Positions 1 to 7,332 of a stretch of DNA of 64,000 nt are shown here, piece after piece (within the stretch, counting starts at the first letter, position 1; every line of letters begins with the position of its first letter). The stretch is from contig NZ_LZZW01000031.1 of the NCBI RefSeq assembly GCF_014170375.1, positions 186,001-250,000 of the forward strand, read 5' to 3'. The position numbers and the translations under genes were made by a program. The stretch comes from Variovorax sp. UMC13 (GTDB lineage Bacteria > Pseudomonadota > Gammaproteobacteria > Burkholderiales > Burkholderiaceae_C). Under the pieces are notes generated by a model. That model was not told where the DNA came from. It did no database searches and saw only the letters and a program-made list of their open reading frames with translations.

Positions 1-333
1 GACCTGCGCGCGCTGGCCACTGAGCGGCGCGACCTGACGGCTTGGCGCGACCTGACCCACAGCGGGTGGGAAGTCCTCGGCGACGGCGAGCCGCTGGCTC
101 ACGACCGTCACGAGCCGCTCGACTGGGTTTCGCTGGACACACCGGAGCGCGAGGCGATGACTTGGAAGGACTGGCGCCAGGCCTTTCTCGATCGCTTCGC
201 GCAGCTCATGCTAAGCATGCAGGCCAACCGCAGGGGCTACGTGCAGCTACAGCCCGCCGCCAAGTGTGACGGAAAGCTGCCGCAGTACGTCGCCGCGGCC
301 GCGCCCATGCCGTTCGTCAACGTGAAGCCATGA
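1..333 (+). CDS. Hypothetical protein, C-terminal part (5' end outside window)
   Basis: An open frame runs in from the window edge and stops at TGA 331-333, giving the last 110 residues of a protein. I do not recognise a family. The visible part is polar with several tryptophans (AWRDL, SGWEV, DWVSL, TWKDW) and ends in FVNVKP. It is convergent with the BrnTA pair, 10 bases away. Its place in the A/T-richer island segment suggests island or prophage cargo. The coding call rests on an unbroken frame with sensible composition, not on a domain. Confidence 0.55.
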   Translation, partial: DLRALATERRDLTAWRDLTHSGWEVLGDGEPLAHDRHEPLDWVSLDTPEREAMTWKDWRQAFLDRFAQLMLSMQANRRGYVQLQPAAKCDGKLPQYVAAAAPMPFVNVKP

Positions 334-343
334 ACCAAGCCAG

Positions 344-691
344 TCAACGGTGCGGCATGAACTCACGGCGCAGCAGGTCGTTCACGCGCGTCTGCCAGCC
401 CGCGCCGGTACTGCGCAGCGCCTCGAGCACGTCCGGGTCAACGCGCACGGTAACGGGTACTTTGGTGCTGGCCGCGGTGCTGCCCGCCGGCCGGCCGCGC
501 GGGCGGCGCTGGGCCATCAGCTTGGCCACGACTTCGGTGCCCAACACTTCCGCCGCTGGCCGTGCCCTCTTGAAGGCCCCGTCTGTGACCTCTGGTGCGT
601 CCCGGTCGGCCGCGATACCCGCGTTGATCTTCGCGTCCTCAGCGGCGGTAGGCATGCGGACCTTCCGGCCCGACTTAGCTGTGATCGACAT
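344..691 (-). CDS. brnA: BrnA-type antitoxin
   Basis: Antitoxin of a type II toxin-antitoxin pair, 115 residues. The C-terminal half carries the BrnA-like ribbon-helix-helix region: VTVRVDPDVLEAL, then a tryptophan-containing helix (GAGWQTRVNDLLR). The basic linker RRPRGRPAGS precedes it. Its start overlaps the end of brnT by 17 bases, the usual toxin-first BrnTA order, so the two should be translated together. In the known family BrnA neutralises BrnT and represses its own promoter as a DNA-binding dimer. Family assignment is from motif pattern and gene order. Confidence 0.85.
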   Translation of the reverse strand: MSITAKSGRKVRMPTAAEDAKINAGIAADRDAPEVTDGAFKRARPAAEVLGTEVVAKLMAQRRPRGRPAGSTAASTKVPVTVRVDPDVLEALRSTGAGWQTRVNDLLRREFMPHR

Positions 692-944
692 ATCGCTTCA
701 CCTCTCGACTGTTTGCCCTGCGCAGGCTGATAAGGCGCACCGTGGTGTCGCGCAGGTTGAACACCATCACATGCAGACGCTCGCCAATCAGGCCGACCGC
801 TGTGAGCCGCGCTTCGGCGTAGGCCTTGCGCGAATCCACCGCCACAAGCGCCGACTCCCATTCGAAGTCCTCAGCTGCCGAGAACCAAACGCCGTGCTTA
901 GCGACGTTGACGGCGAGCTTGGCGGGATCGAAGGAGTAGCGCAT
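675..944 (-). CDS. brnT: BrnT-type ribonuclease toxin
   Basis: An 89-residue protein with the BrnT pattern: SFDPAKLAVNVAKHGVWF at the N-terminus, the central EARLTAVGLIGERLHVMVF strand segment with its HVMVF core, and the C-terminal ISLRRANSREVKRY signature. Family members are RelE-fold ribonucleases that stop translation under stress. The start ATG at 944 lies very close to a good -10/-35 pair, so the transcript may be leaderless or have a very short leader. It is the first gene of the pair and overlaps brnA. It probably helps maintain the island. Confidence 0.87.
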   Translation of the reverse strand: MRYSFDPAKLAVNVAKHGVWFSAAEDFEWESALVAVDSRKAYAEARLTAVGLIGERLHVMVFNLRDTTVRLISLRRANSREVKRYVDHS

Positions 945-951
945 TCATTTA

Positions 952-979
952 ATTGTACATACGATCAAATAGAAGGCAA
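952..979 (-). promoter_or_regulatory. Candidate brnTA promoter and operator
   Basis: Read on the minus strand there is TTGCCT (974-979), a 16-base spacer and TACAAT (952-957), just upstream of the brnT ATG at 942-944. The palindrome TGTACA occurs at 954-959, overlapping the -10, and again at 993-998. Paired palindromes over a toxin-antitoxin promoter fit autoregulation by BrnA. This is pattern matching only. Confidence 0.45.
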
Positions 980-1001
980 TGATTATTTTGAATGTACAGA
1001 T

Positions 1002-1157
1002 ATGTATGGAATCGCGAGTAAGTTCCACAAAGATGACGGTCGCATCGATCGCTTACGCAGCGCACTGCCCAGCGCGGCCATCGATGGAGAAGCCATGGTG
1101 CGCTCCGCTGGAGGCCGCGTGGTCGACATCAGCCCGCCGGAGGGCATCGCAGTATGA
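1002..1157 (+). CDS. Possible small protein coupled to the PrtN-like gene
   Basis: A 51-residue frame that begins at ATG 1002 and ends in GTATGA, so its stop overlaps the start of the following prtN-like gene. The product (beginning MYGIASKFHKDDGRIDRL) is polar and contains a plausible short helix. No Shine-Dalgarno sequence is visible and no family is recognised. The stop/start overlap is the main argument for a real gene, and it could be chance. Confidence 0.33.
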   Translation: MYGIASKFHKDDGRIDRLRSALPSAAIDGEAMVRSAGGRVVDISPPEGIAV

Positions 1158-1420
1158 AGACCCTGTTCCTGCTCATGGCGCAGTACGACGCACGATCAGT
1201 CATCCCCCTGGAATGGGTGCAGCGCGACTACTTCACACACCTTGATGTCAAGAAGCTGGCGGCAAAGTGCACGACGGGAGAGATCCGATTGCCCTTAGTC
1301 AGGACAGACCCAAGCAGCCAGAAATCGCAGAAGGCGGTGGGCCTCTTAGACCTCGCTGAATACCTCGACGGCCGCCAGCAGGCGGCACGCAAGGAGCTAG
1401 ATCAGCTTCGTCCGAAATGA
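1154..1420 (+). CDS. Pyocin activator PrtN-family protein
   Basis: An 88-residue protein matching the PrtN family layout: MKTLFLLMAQYD at the start, IPLEWVQRDYF, a helix (VKKLAAKCTTGEIRLPLVR) and DLAEYLDGRQQAARKEL at the end. In Pseudomonas PrtN activates pyocin genes. Shorter relatives in Burkholderiales prophages and islands usually sit near the integrase and may act as excision or transcription regulators. Here it lies between the toxin-antitoxin pair and the helicase unit, supporting a mobile element. Its true target in this island is unknown. Confidence 0.75.
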   Translation: MKTLFLLMAQYDARSVIPLEWVQRDYFTHLDVKKLAAKCTTGEIRLPLVRTDPSSQKSQKAVGLLDLAEYLDGRQQAARKELDQLRPK

Positions 1421-1426
1421 CAAACC

Positions 1427-1443
1427 GCCCGCACTATGCGGGC
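1427..1443. terminator. Hairpin after the PrtN-like gene
   Basis: A perfect 7-bp stem, GCCCGCA / TGCGGGC with loop CTA, begins 7 bases after the prtN-like stop codon. No T-run follows on either strand, so it is at best a weak or Rho-assisted terminator. Confidence 0.4.
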
Positions 1444-1703
1444 TGTCCTAGCCATCCAGGCCTGCGAAGGCCCAAAACTCAGAGGCGACGACAGGCAGCA
1501 GTCGGCCAGAAGGGGTCGTTCGGCGCCGGCGGGCGGACGACCGCCTCTGGCTGGATCCGGTCGCTCAACGCACTCTGTCGAGCTCCGGCATTTCGACCCG
1601 TTGTTGCCGGTCTGATCCACCACTAAAAAAGTTGGTATGGTTTGCCGTTACCGGGCGGTCGGTCGTGATGACAGGCAGATTTCCTGAAGCGGATACCGAG
1701 GCG
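1444..1703. other. Non-coding stretch between island genes
   Basis: No convincing gene. Roughly 1480-1620 is GC-rich like the backbone and carries short open frames on both strands that overlap each other, which is typical of intergenic spacer sequence. A more A/T-rich strip from 1621 to 1660 follows. The helicase stop codon is at 1704. Confidence 0.5.
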
Positions 1704-4022
1704 CTAAGCAGCCGATGCATTCGCGTCCAGGAGACCAGCGGAAACGCTACTTCGCAAGATGTCACTCATTCCACGGGCCATATTTCCAAGTATTTCGACG
1801 CGAAATCGTGCTCGCGTTATGGCGACGTACAGACGTTGATGTGCTGCATAGTTGAGAAAGTTTTGGCTGGGCTCGAACTCGAGCCCTGATCCATTTGGAG
1901 GGACCCTTCCTCCATCAACCCCTACAAGCACCACCCCTGCGAACTCCAATCCGCCTACAAATTCAGGCGCAGTAAGGACGAAACGTCCAGAATTCTTAGC
2001 ACGCGTCACAGCGTCGAGGTCTCCTCGACTTTTGACGACCTCAATCGGCTTGCGATTTGCTTTTGCAAATTCTTGGCAGCGGGCAAAGAGGTCATCGCCA
2101 AAAACAATGACTGCAACGTCAGCCTTAAGGACTCCCATTTCTCGAGCAAGCACATCCGCCCGATCAAATGCGCCTTCTAACATTGCGTCATCTGACGCGA
2201 AGCTGAGGTATGCAGGCGTCCGCGACTTGCGCTCCTCTTCCGCAGTGAACGCGCTAACTGACGCCGTAAGTGGATTGTGGAAGTTGGTAAATAGCGTCGC
2301 ACCACTCGACGTCACTGAAAATGCAAGATCGACAATCTCTGGCGAACACCGGAAGACCGAACGTATACGGGTGGGGTCTGATTGGCCAAGAGTGCCGGAT
2401 GGATCGAAGGCGGCTTCAAACGACAAGTCTGTCCAGCCACGATCTCCCAGAGCCTGAGAGCGGTCCACAGAGTAAGCGATTGGCTGCTGCAGCTCACTCT
2501 TTGTAAGCCGATGAAAGACTGACAACTCGTTCAAATTGAACAAGTGAGTCTCGTCGATGAAAATAGAACTAAATCCTTCCCGTGCCCTCCGTCGACGCCA
2601 AATTGGCGTATTTAGTTGAGAGATCGCGCTAAGCACAACGTCATCGGTGTCGAACTGAGCAGCAGCCTCTAATTCGCCCTGATACTTCTGATACATCAGA
2701 AATGAAAATGTCTTATCGCCATCATTCTCAACGGGGAATCCAATTTTGAGTCGGTCCAACTTCTTGTACTTATTCAAGTCTTGATCGGCGCGACCCTTAA
2801 TCTGAACGCTAATCTCGTGCTGGAGCATCTCAGCAATTGCCCATTTTTCTGTTTCCGTCAAGAACTTTCGGAACGATTCCGAGAGAAACGGCAAGTGAGA
2901 TTCATATTCGTCGCGCAGCGCATTTTCCACGCCCTCGATAGCGTATAACCTCTGTATTAGCTTCGACTCGTAAGCATCGCGGTCCACCAATTCCGAGTCC
3001 GAGATCTCGCGTTTTAGCAGATGTGCGCATAGCCCCTGAAGTGTCGTAACTTTGATTGACTGCGGTTTGGCCAGCACCTCAAAATCCGCATTTATGAAAT
3101 CCTCGCCGCCATTCATGGCGAAAAGGTTCTCAATAGTGCGTCGTGTCGGTTCGCTATGAGCAATGAATAGTAGCTGATGTGGGATGTGTGCCGTCGATGC
3201 GTCTTTCAGCGTTTTTAATGCTTTGAGGACAAGACAGAGTGTTTTTCCCGTACCAGCTGGCCCCTCGATTCGATGAGGCACCGTTAGGGAAGAATTCACA
3301 AACGCTAGTTGTGAGTTAGTGAGTACACTAATCCACCCTTCCAAGCCGGCCTCGACCAAGCGAGGCTTATTGGCTCCTCGCAGTTCAGTAACGGCGAGTG
3401 AAGTAGAACCGTTGCCGGTCAAATTAACTAAATCTTGTAGTTGCTGCGCGGCAAGGGCATAGCCCTCACTGCGGTTCTCCCAGGCCTTTCTGAAGTTCGT
3501 CAGACGCGGCTCCTCGGCCACCCCGATGCCTTCGTTGTCAGAAAACTTGTATAGCAACAGAGCTTTTTTCGTATCGCGCGAAACTCTCCGTTTTGCATCG
3601 GGATTTCGGTCGATACAGACTCGAAGAGCTGTCTGCATGCCAATTGGGTACGGGAAGACAATGCCTTTATTGTTCGTAAGAATTCGCTCGTTAACGCTTG
3701 GCTTCAGCCCGCCCCAACACTTTGTAGCGAAGCGAAAAGTCTTTTGAATCGAAAGAAGTAGGCCGCTGTCGTCGAGTTGGAAGAGGTCTTTAGCCTCCTC
3801 CAGGTCGATGACTATATAGTTTTGTACACCCTTTTCCGGTGTCAGCACAAAGACTCCATCTGCCGCTGAAGTCGCAACGCAGCGGAAGGTGAGTCGTGCC
3901 TTGGGCGTTGTGCCTCGCAATACCGAGATGAGCAGTTTCCCCAATTCGAACTCGGGTGACTGAAAAACCCGCTCTGAAATTATTTCGGAGCAAGCTCCTT
4001 CGTCAAAGTACAAAAATTTCAT
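1704..4022 (-). CDS. UvrD-like superfamily I helicase with a novel N-terminal region
   Basis: A 772-residue protein with superfamily I helicase motifs. The Walker A loop GPAGTGKT is at residues 254-261, motif II is DETH at 490-493 within FIDETHLF, a motif V-like GGLEFAGVVLVGVDGG occurs near the C-terminus, and motif VI is RLYVAITRARFR. About 250 residues before Walker A match no domain I know. The DETH box differs from the usual DEAQ/DEYQ of UvrD and Rep. The gene starts 3 bases after the stop of the 285-residue gene, so the two form an operon. Codon and base usage are more A/T-rich than the flanking backbone, indicating transfer. It is probably an ATP-driven DNA or RNA helicase; a defence role is inferred from context only. 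Confidence 0.85.
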   Translation of the reverse strand: MKFLYFDEGACSEIISERVFQSPEFELGKLLISVLRGTTPKARLTFRCVATSAADGVFVLTPEKGVQNYIVIDLEEAKDLFQLDDSGLLLSIQKTFRFATKCWGGLKPSVNERILTNNKGIVFPYPIGMQTALRVCIDRNPDAKRRVSRDTKKALLLYKFSDNEGIGVAEEPRLTNFRKAWENRSEGYALAAQQLQDLVNLTGNGSTSLAVTELRGANKPRLVEAGLEGWISVLTNSQLAFVNSSLTVPHRIEGPAGTGKTLCLVLKALKTLKDASTAHIPHQLLFIAHSEPTRRTIENLFAMNGGEDFINADFEVLAKPQSIKVTTLQGLCAHLLKREISDSELVDRDAYESKLIQRLYAIEGVENALRDEYESHLPFLSESFRKFLTETEKWAIAEMLQHEISVQIKGRADQDLNKYKKLDRLKIGFPVENDGDKTFSFLMYQKYQGELEAAAQFDTDDVVLSAISQLNTPIWRRRRAREGFSSIFIDETHLFNLNELSVFHRLTKSELQQPIAYSVDRSQALGDRGWTDLSFEAAFDPSGTLGQSDPTRIRSVFRCSPEIVDLAFSVTSSGATLFTNFHNPLTASVSAFTAEEERKSRTPAYLSFASDDAMLEGAFDRADVLAREMGVLKADVAVIVFGDDLFARCQEFAKANRKPIEVVKSRGDLDAVTRAKNSGRFVLTAPEFVGGLEFAGVVLVGVDGGRVPPNGSGLEFEPSQNFLNYAAHQRLYVAITRARFRVEILGNMARGMSDILRSSVSAGLLDANASAA

Positions 4023-4025
4023 TGA

Positions 4026-4883
4026 TCACCCCAGTCCTAATGGTGAGAGAGAACGCTTTACCGTTGAAAAGTCGTTATCCACTACGCCGATACGCGCAAA
4101 TAGCATGGTGAAGCTTTGCATCACATGCTCAATCCATGGGGACTTCAACTTGGCTACTGGTGCCGCCAGATCGTCGGTCGCAGCAAACCTTGGACAACGC
4201 ACTCCATCTTTGTCTCTTCCTGCCCACGATTCTTTCGATACACCAACCACAATATCGCGCGTTAGCTTTGTAGGCATATGATGAATTTCGCGAAGTAAAG
4301 CAACAAAGTTTAATTCATCGCCGTTCAGTGTCGGCATATCTCGTAAGAGATAGAAGCCAGATAGTCGGTTTCCGGACAGTTCCTTAACCACTGCATCAAC
4401 CGGTGCAGGATTCGCAGCCAAGTGAATTCTGCGCTCTTCACGCATATCCCGTGCCGTTCGAAGCTCCTTTGTTCTCACATAGGTATCCATCGTCGTCCGA
4501 ATTTTGACGCAACGTGCACGCCATGTCTTGTCGCCCTCGCGCTCTTTAAAGTGGGAATCATAGATCTCGTCCATAGTCTTTGTCTCGAGTAGCGACTCCG
4601 ATAGTTCCGCATCCTTGAGAGCTTTCCTCAAGTTGCCTTGGCAATCCGCATTGAGGCGATCCATGGCGATGTTTCCGCCATCGCAGAGCATCCAATCATG
4701 AAGCGAGACGGTCGGGATGTAGCTGAAGATAGGGGTCTTATCCTGCGCTGCGTCGCAGCGAGCAGTGATGACGAGGCCGTAGACCGAGACCTCAGGATAA
4801 TCCTCAGCATACGCGCAGGAGAACACCGAGCCTTGGGTGAACTCGCCTTCACGTGGCGCGTCAAACATGAGTGATTTGGTCAT
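4026..4883 (-). CDS. Unknown protein paired with the helicase
   Basis: A 285-residue soluble protein without signal peptide or membrane segment. The N-terminus has FTQGSVFSCAY followed by the strand-like VYGLVITARCDAAQDK. An aliphatic strand ending in a Q/R-C-D triplet resembles the conserved core seen in several uncharacterised defence-island proteins, but I cannot assign a family. The middle is highly charged (DSHFKEREGDKTWRARCVKI) and the C-terminus contains SFTMLFARIGV. It is the first gene of the two-gene operon, 3 bases upstream of the helicase, and shares its A/T-rich composition. A partner, sensor or effector role is inference. Confidence 0.7.
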   Translation of the reverse strand: MTKSLMFDAPREGEFTQGSVFSCAYAEDYPEVSVYGLVITARCDAAQDKTPIFSYIPTVSLHDWMLCDGGNIAMDRLNADCQGNLRKALKDAELSESLLETKTMDEIYDSHFKEREGDKTWRARCVKIRTTMDTYVRTKELRTARDMREERRIHLAANPAPVDAVVKELSGNRLSGFYLLRDMPTLNGDELNFVALLREIHHMPTKLTRDIVVGVSKESWAGRDKDGVRCPRFAATDDLAAPVAKLKSPWIEHVMQSFTMLFARIGVVDNDFSTVKRSLSPLGLG

Positions 4884-5410
4884 AGTGCGCTGCCGTCCAG
4901 AAATTGGTTATCTTGGCAGAAGATTAGCAGATCATTTTCTGCGTCCATCGAGAAACAACGACCGCCAGCTTCTTCACAAAAAGTTAGGATTTTCAGGGGC
5001 GCCCGGCCTACTCGCAGGATTGAAAGGTCGAGAGGCGATTCCGCCTGGCACCCGCCGGCGACTTTTTCCGAAAGCCCACAACCCCACTGCTTTAAAATGA
5101 GGCCGCATGTACTCCTTGCGGCAGCTTACCCGTTCAGGGACAAATTTCGCCTAGTCGCCGGTGACGTTGGACGGGTCCCTTGACAAGGGAACCGCTGCAA
5201 AGCAGACGTTGGCAAAGTTCAGACGAGGGTCGACTGTGGGGCCGATAGCAGCCACCGACCGCTGCTTTTGGCGGCGACCCGACTCGCCCAGCAAGCTTGG
5301 TTGTCGCGGACTTTGACGCCAGAACCCGGGCCGTTCCTTTCTGCGGAGCTTGGACTGACAGCGGTTCTCGCGCCCGCCATGCCTATGGAGCACTCGCCTC
5401 CATGGGCGGC
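4884..5410. other. Long intergenic stretch at the island end
   Basis: No gene is supported here. The part next to 4884 is A/T-rich and should hold the promoter of the helicase operon, though no strong -35/-10 pair stands out. From about 5150 to 5400 the DNA is GC-rich with overlapping short frames on both strands. A segment around 5230-5275 (GGGGCCGATAGCAGCC and following) resembles the spacer repeats near 62.8-63.7 kb. No integrase gene is present. Confidence 0.45.
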
Positions 5411-5432
5411 AGTGCCACATTAGTGCCACATT
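5411..5432. repeat. Perfect 11-bp tandem repeat near the island end
   Basis: AGTGCCACATT occurs twice with no gap (5411-5421 and 5422-5432). It lies about 50-80 bases inside the inferred island boundary in dusA. Short repeated elements inside an attachment end are typical arm-type sites bound by a tyrosine recombinase. That role is inferred from position. Confidence 0.5.
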
Positions 5433-5475
5433 GAGCAACCACCATCACGCTAAGCCGTTGATTTATATAATATTT

Positions 5476-5550
5476 TCAAAGACAAACCATCCAATCCATC
5501 ATGGGGGCGATGGACAGGCGATCGGCGCGAAGCGTGGGATTCAGGGGCAT
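5476..5550 (-). pseudogene. dusA: 5' fragment of dusA cut by island insertion (att junction)
   Basis: Reading on the minus strand from ATG 5550, the frame gives MPLNPTLRADRLSIAPMMDW, the start of tRNA-dihydrouridine synthase A, where the family continues as DWTDRHCRYF. Here the frame instead continues MVCL and stops at 5476-5478. About 20 true DusA codons remain (5491-5550) and the catalytic flavoprotein is absent. The dusA 5' end is a known target of a family of tyrosine integrases, so the crossover core should lie around 5479-5505. The matching repeat and the rest of dusA, probably with a replacement start, should be at the other island end, left of this window. Confidence 0.82.
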
Positions 5551-5704
5551 GGTTTCTTTGTCGGACAGGCGAATCCGCCCTGCACCAGGCGCGGGCCTCG
5601 GCATCAAGCTCGGATTCACTCGAATCTGCCATTTTCCCTGTTTGGCGGCAGCGCCCGTCTCGGGTGGGGCATTCGGGCTGCACGACCGCCGCCGCGGCAT
5701 CACT
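5551..5704 (-). promoter_or_regulatory. Upstream region of the interrupted dusA
   Basis: This is the short spacer between the small membrane-protein gene and the dusA start codon. It should contain the native dusA promoter and leader, now separated from most of its gene. No clear promoter boxes are visible. Confidence 0.3.
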
Positions 5705-5950
5705 TCACGGCTGCTCCTGGAGCCCGAAGGCATACAACAGGCACCGCAGCGAATGCCCGCCCTCCGTCGCGCAACTCTCGTGGATGGCGAAGCAGGCGAC
5801 CACCGTCAGGATCAGCACGGCCACGAGGCAGTCGAGCGGTGTGCCGCTCAACCGCCGACCCCACGCAGAGAGTGCGAAGTAGCTGATCATCACCACGCTC
5901 GAGGAGAGGATGAGCGGCGGGGTCAAAAGCCCCGCCCGGACATCCTCCAT
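5705..5950 (-). CDS. Small membrane protein, unknown
   Basis: An 81-residue frame with two hydrophobic stretches: roughly residues 11-30 (PPLILSSSVVMISYFALSAW) and 38-56 (PLDCLVAVLILTVVACFAI). They are separated by a short basic loop (GRR), as in a small two-helix inner-membrane protein. It contains four cysteines, three of them in the C-terminal half. No Shine-Dalgarno sequence precedes ATG 5950 and no family is recognised. It lies directly outside the island boundary on the dusA side. Confidence 0.45.
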   Translation of the reverse strand: MEDVRAGLLTPPLILSSSVVMISYFALSAWGRRLSGTPLDCLVAVLILTVVACFAIHESCATEGGHSLRCLLYAFGLQEQP

Positions 5951-6017
5951 GGCGCCCCACTCTAGACAAGCACCGAGCTCGGCTCCTCAGGGGAAACACG
6001 GAGCCGGCGAAGCCGCC

Positions 6018-7328
6018 CTAATTCGCCCCCTGCAGCGCCCCCACCACCGCATCGAAGAAGGGCACCATCGGCAGCCCCGCCCCCGTCGGCTGCGGCTGCG
6101 CGCCCCACACCACGATCACGACCTTCTCCTTGCGGTTGATGTAGAGGTACTGGCCCATGATGCCGGTGCCGTAGAAGGCGCCGTCGTCGCCCGAGCGCCC
6201 GCCGGGGATCCACCAGAGATAGCCGTAGGCCAGCGGTGTGCCGCCGCTCAGCCGCTTGGGGGACCCCGCCTCGGCCACCCAGCCGGGCGGGAGCACGCGC
6301 TGGCCGTCGATCACGCCGTCGTTCATCATGAACAGGCCGAAGCGGCCGTAGTCGCGCAGGGTCGCGCTGATGCCGCTGCCGCCGATCTCCACGCCGTTGG
6401 GCGAATCCAGCCACCAGTTGGCGGGCGCCTCCATGCCCATGCGCGACCAGATCTTCTCCGACAAGTACTGTGCCAGCGGCCGCTTCACCGCGTTGTAGAC
6501 GATCTCGCCCGCCACCTGCGTCTCGCCGGTGCTGTAGTTGTTGACCGTGCCGGGCGTGGCCGCGCGCGGCAGCTTGCTCATCAGGGTCATGAGCGCGCCG
6601 GGCGTCTGGCCGATCTGGGCCTCGAGCATCTGGCGGCGGTCTGATGTGGGATCGGTGTAGGTCTCGTTCCAGCGTGCGCCCGAAGCCATCATCATCACGT
6701 CGCGCACGGTCGCGCCGTCGTAGGCGCTGCCCTTGAGCCGCGGCACGTACTTCACGACCGGATCGTCGATGCTCGCGATCAGGCCGTCCTGCACGGCCGC
6801 GCCGATCAGGGTCGAGGTGACCGACTTGGCGACCGACATCGACATCCAGCGCGTCTTCTGCGTGTTGCCGTACTGGTAGCTCTCGTGGGCGATCTTGCCG
6901 TCCTTGAGGATCAGCAGGCCGGCCACGCGGTTGGCGGCGAAGAACTCGTCGAGGCCGTAGTCGCGCGTCCCGGCCACGAAGCGCAGTTGCGTCAATTGCG
7001 TGGCGGCCGCAGGCAGCGCGTAGGGCGTGCCGCTGGCGTCGATCGTGCGGGTCGGGAACAGGCGGTCGATGTTGCGGTAGGTGCTCACGGCCAACTCGGG
7101 CGTGAGCACGCCGTCGTACATCTGGCGCACCGTGCCGATCGGCTCCGCGGCGTGGGGATAGCCGTTGCCGCTGCCGGGGTTCGCGGGTGGAGTCGGCGCC
7201 GGTGGCGCGGCACCGCCGCCGCCTCCCCCACCACCGCAGGACGCCAGCAGCAGCGTGCCTGCGACCATCAACGTGCAAGACGCCCGGCGCAGCGCGCACG
7301 GCAGGCGAAGAAGAGAACTGTTGTGCAT
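6018..7328 (-). CDS. Beta-lactamase-family serine hydrolase, lipoprotein
   Basis: A 436-residue class C beta-lactamase/penicillin-binding-like hydrolase. An N-terminal signal ends in the lipobox LLAS-C31, followed by eight glycines and a proline-rich linker, so the protein should be lipid-anchored in the envelope. The catalytic SxxK is S165-VA-K168; the tyrosine motif is YST in VNNYSTGE. Substrate is unknown: such proteins are often esterases or D-aminopeptidases rather than drug-hydrolysing enzymes. It is the second gene of a two-gene operon, four bases after its paralogue. Both carry the same unusual poly-glycine tether, which suggests an old tandem duplication. Confidence 0.88.
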   Translation of the reverse strand: MHNSSLLRLPCALRRASCTLMVAGTLLLASCGGGGGGGGAAPPAPTPPANPGSGNGYPHAAEPIGTVRQMYDGVLTPELAVSTYRNIDRLFPTRTIDASGTPYALPAAATQLTQLRFVAGTRDYGLDEFFAANRVAGLLILKDGKIAHESYQYGNTQKTRWMSMSVAKSVTSTLIGAAVQDGLIASIDDPVVKYVPRLKGSAYDGATVRDVMMMASGARWNETYTDPTSDRRQMLEAQIGQTPGALMTLMSKLPRAATPGTVNNYSTGETQVAGEIVYNAVKRPLAQYLSEKIWSRMGMEAPANWWLDSPNGVEIGGSGISATLRDYGRFGLFMMNDGVIDGQRVLPPGWVAEAGSPKRLSGGTPLAYGYLWWIPGGRSGDDGAFYGTGIMGQYLYINRKEKVVIVVWGAQPQPTGAGLPMVPFFDAVVGALQGAN

Positions 7329-7332
7329 GTCT

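Noticed and set aside
1402..1623. 73-residue minus-strand frame after the PrtN-like gene
   Set aside because: Overlaps the hairpin and the end of the prtN-like gene and looks like spacer sequence open in several frames.
5450..5683. 77-residue minus-strand frame next to dusA
   Set aside because: The neighbouring frame encodes the recognisable DusA start; this one is its shadow.
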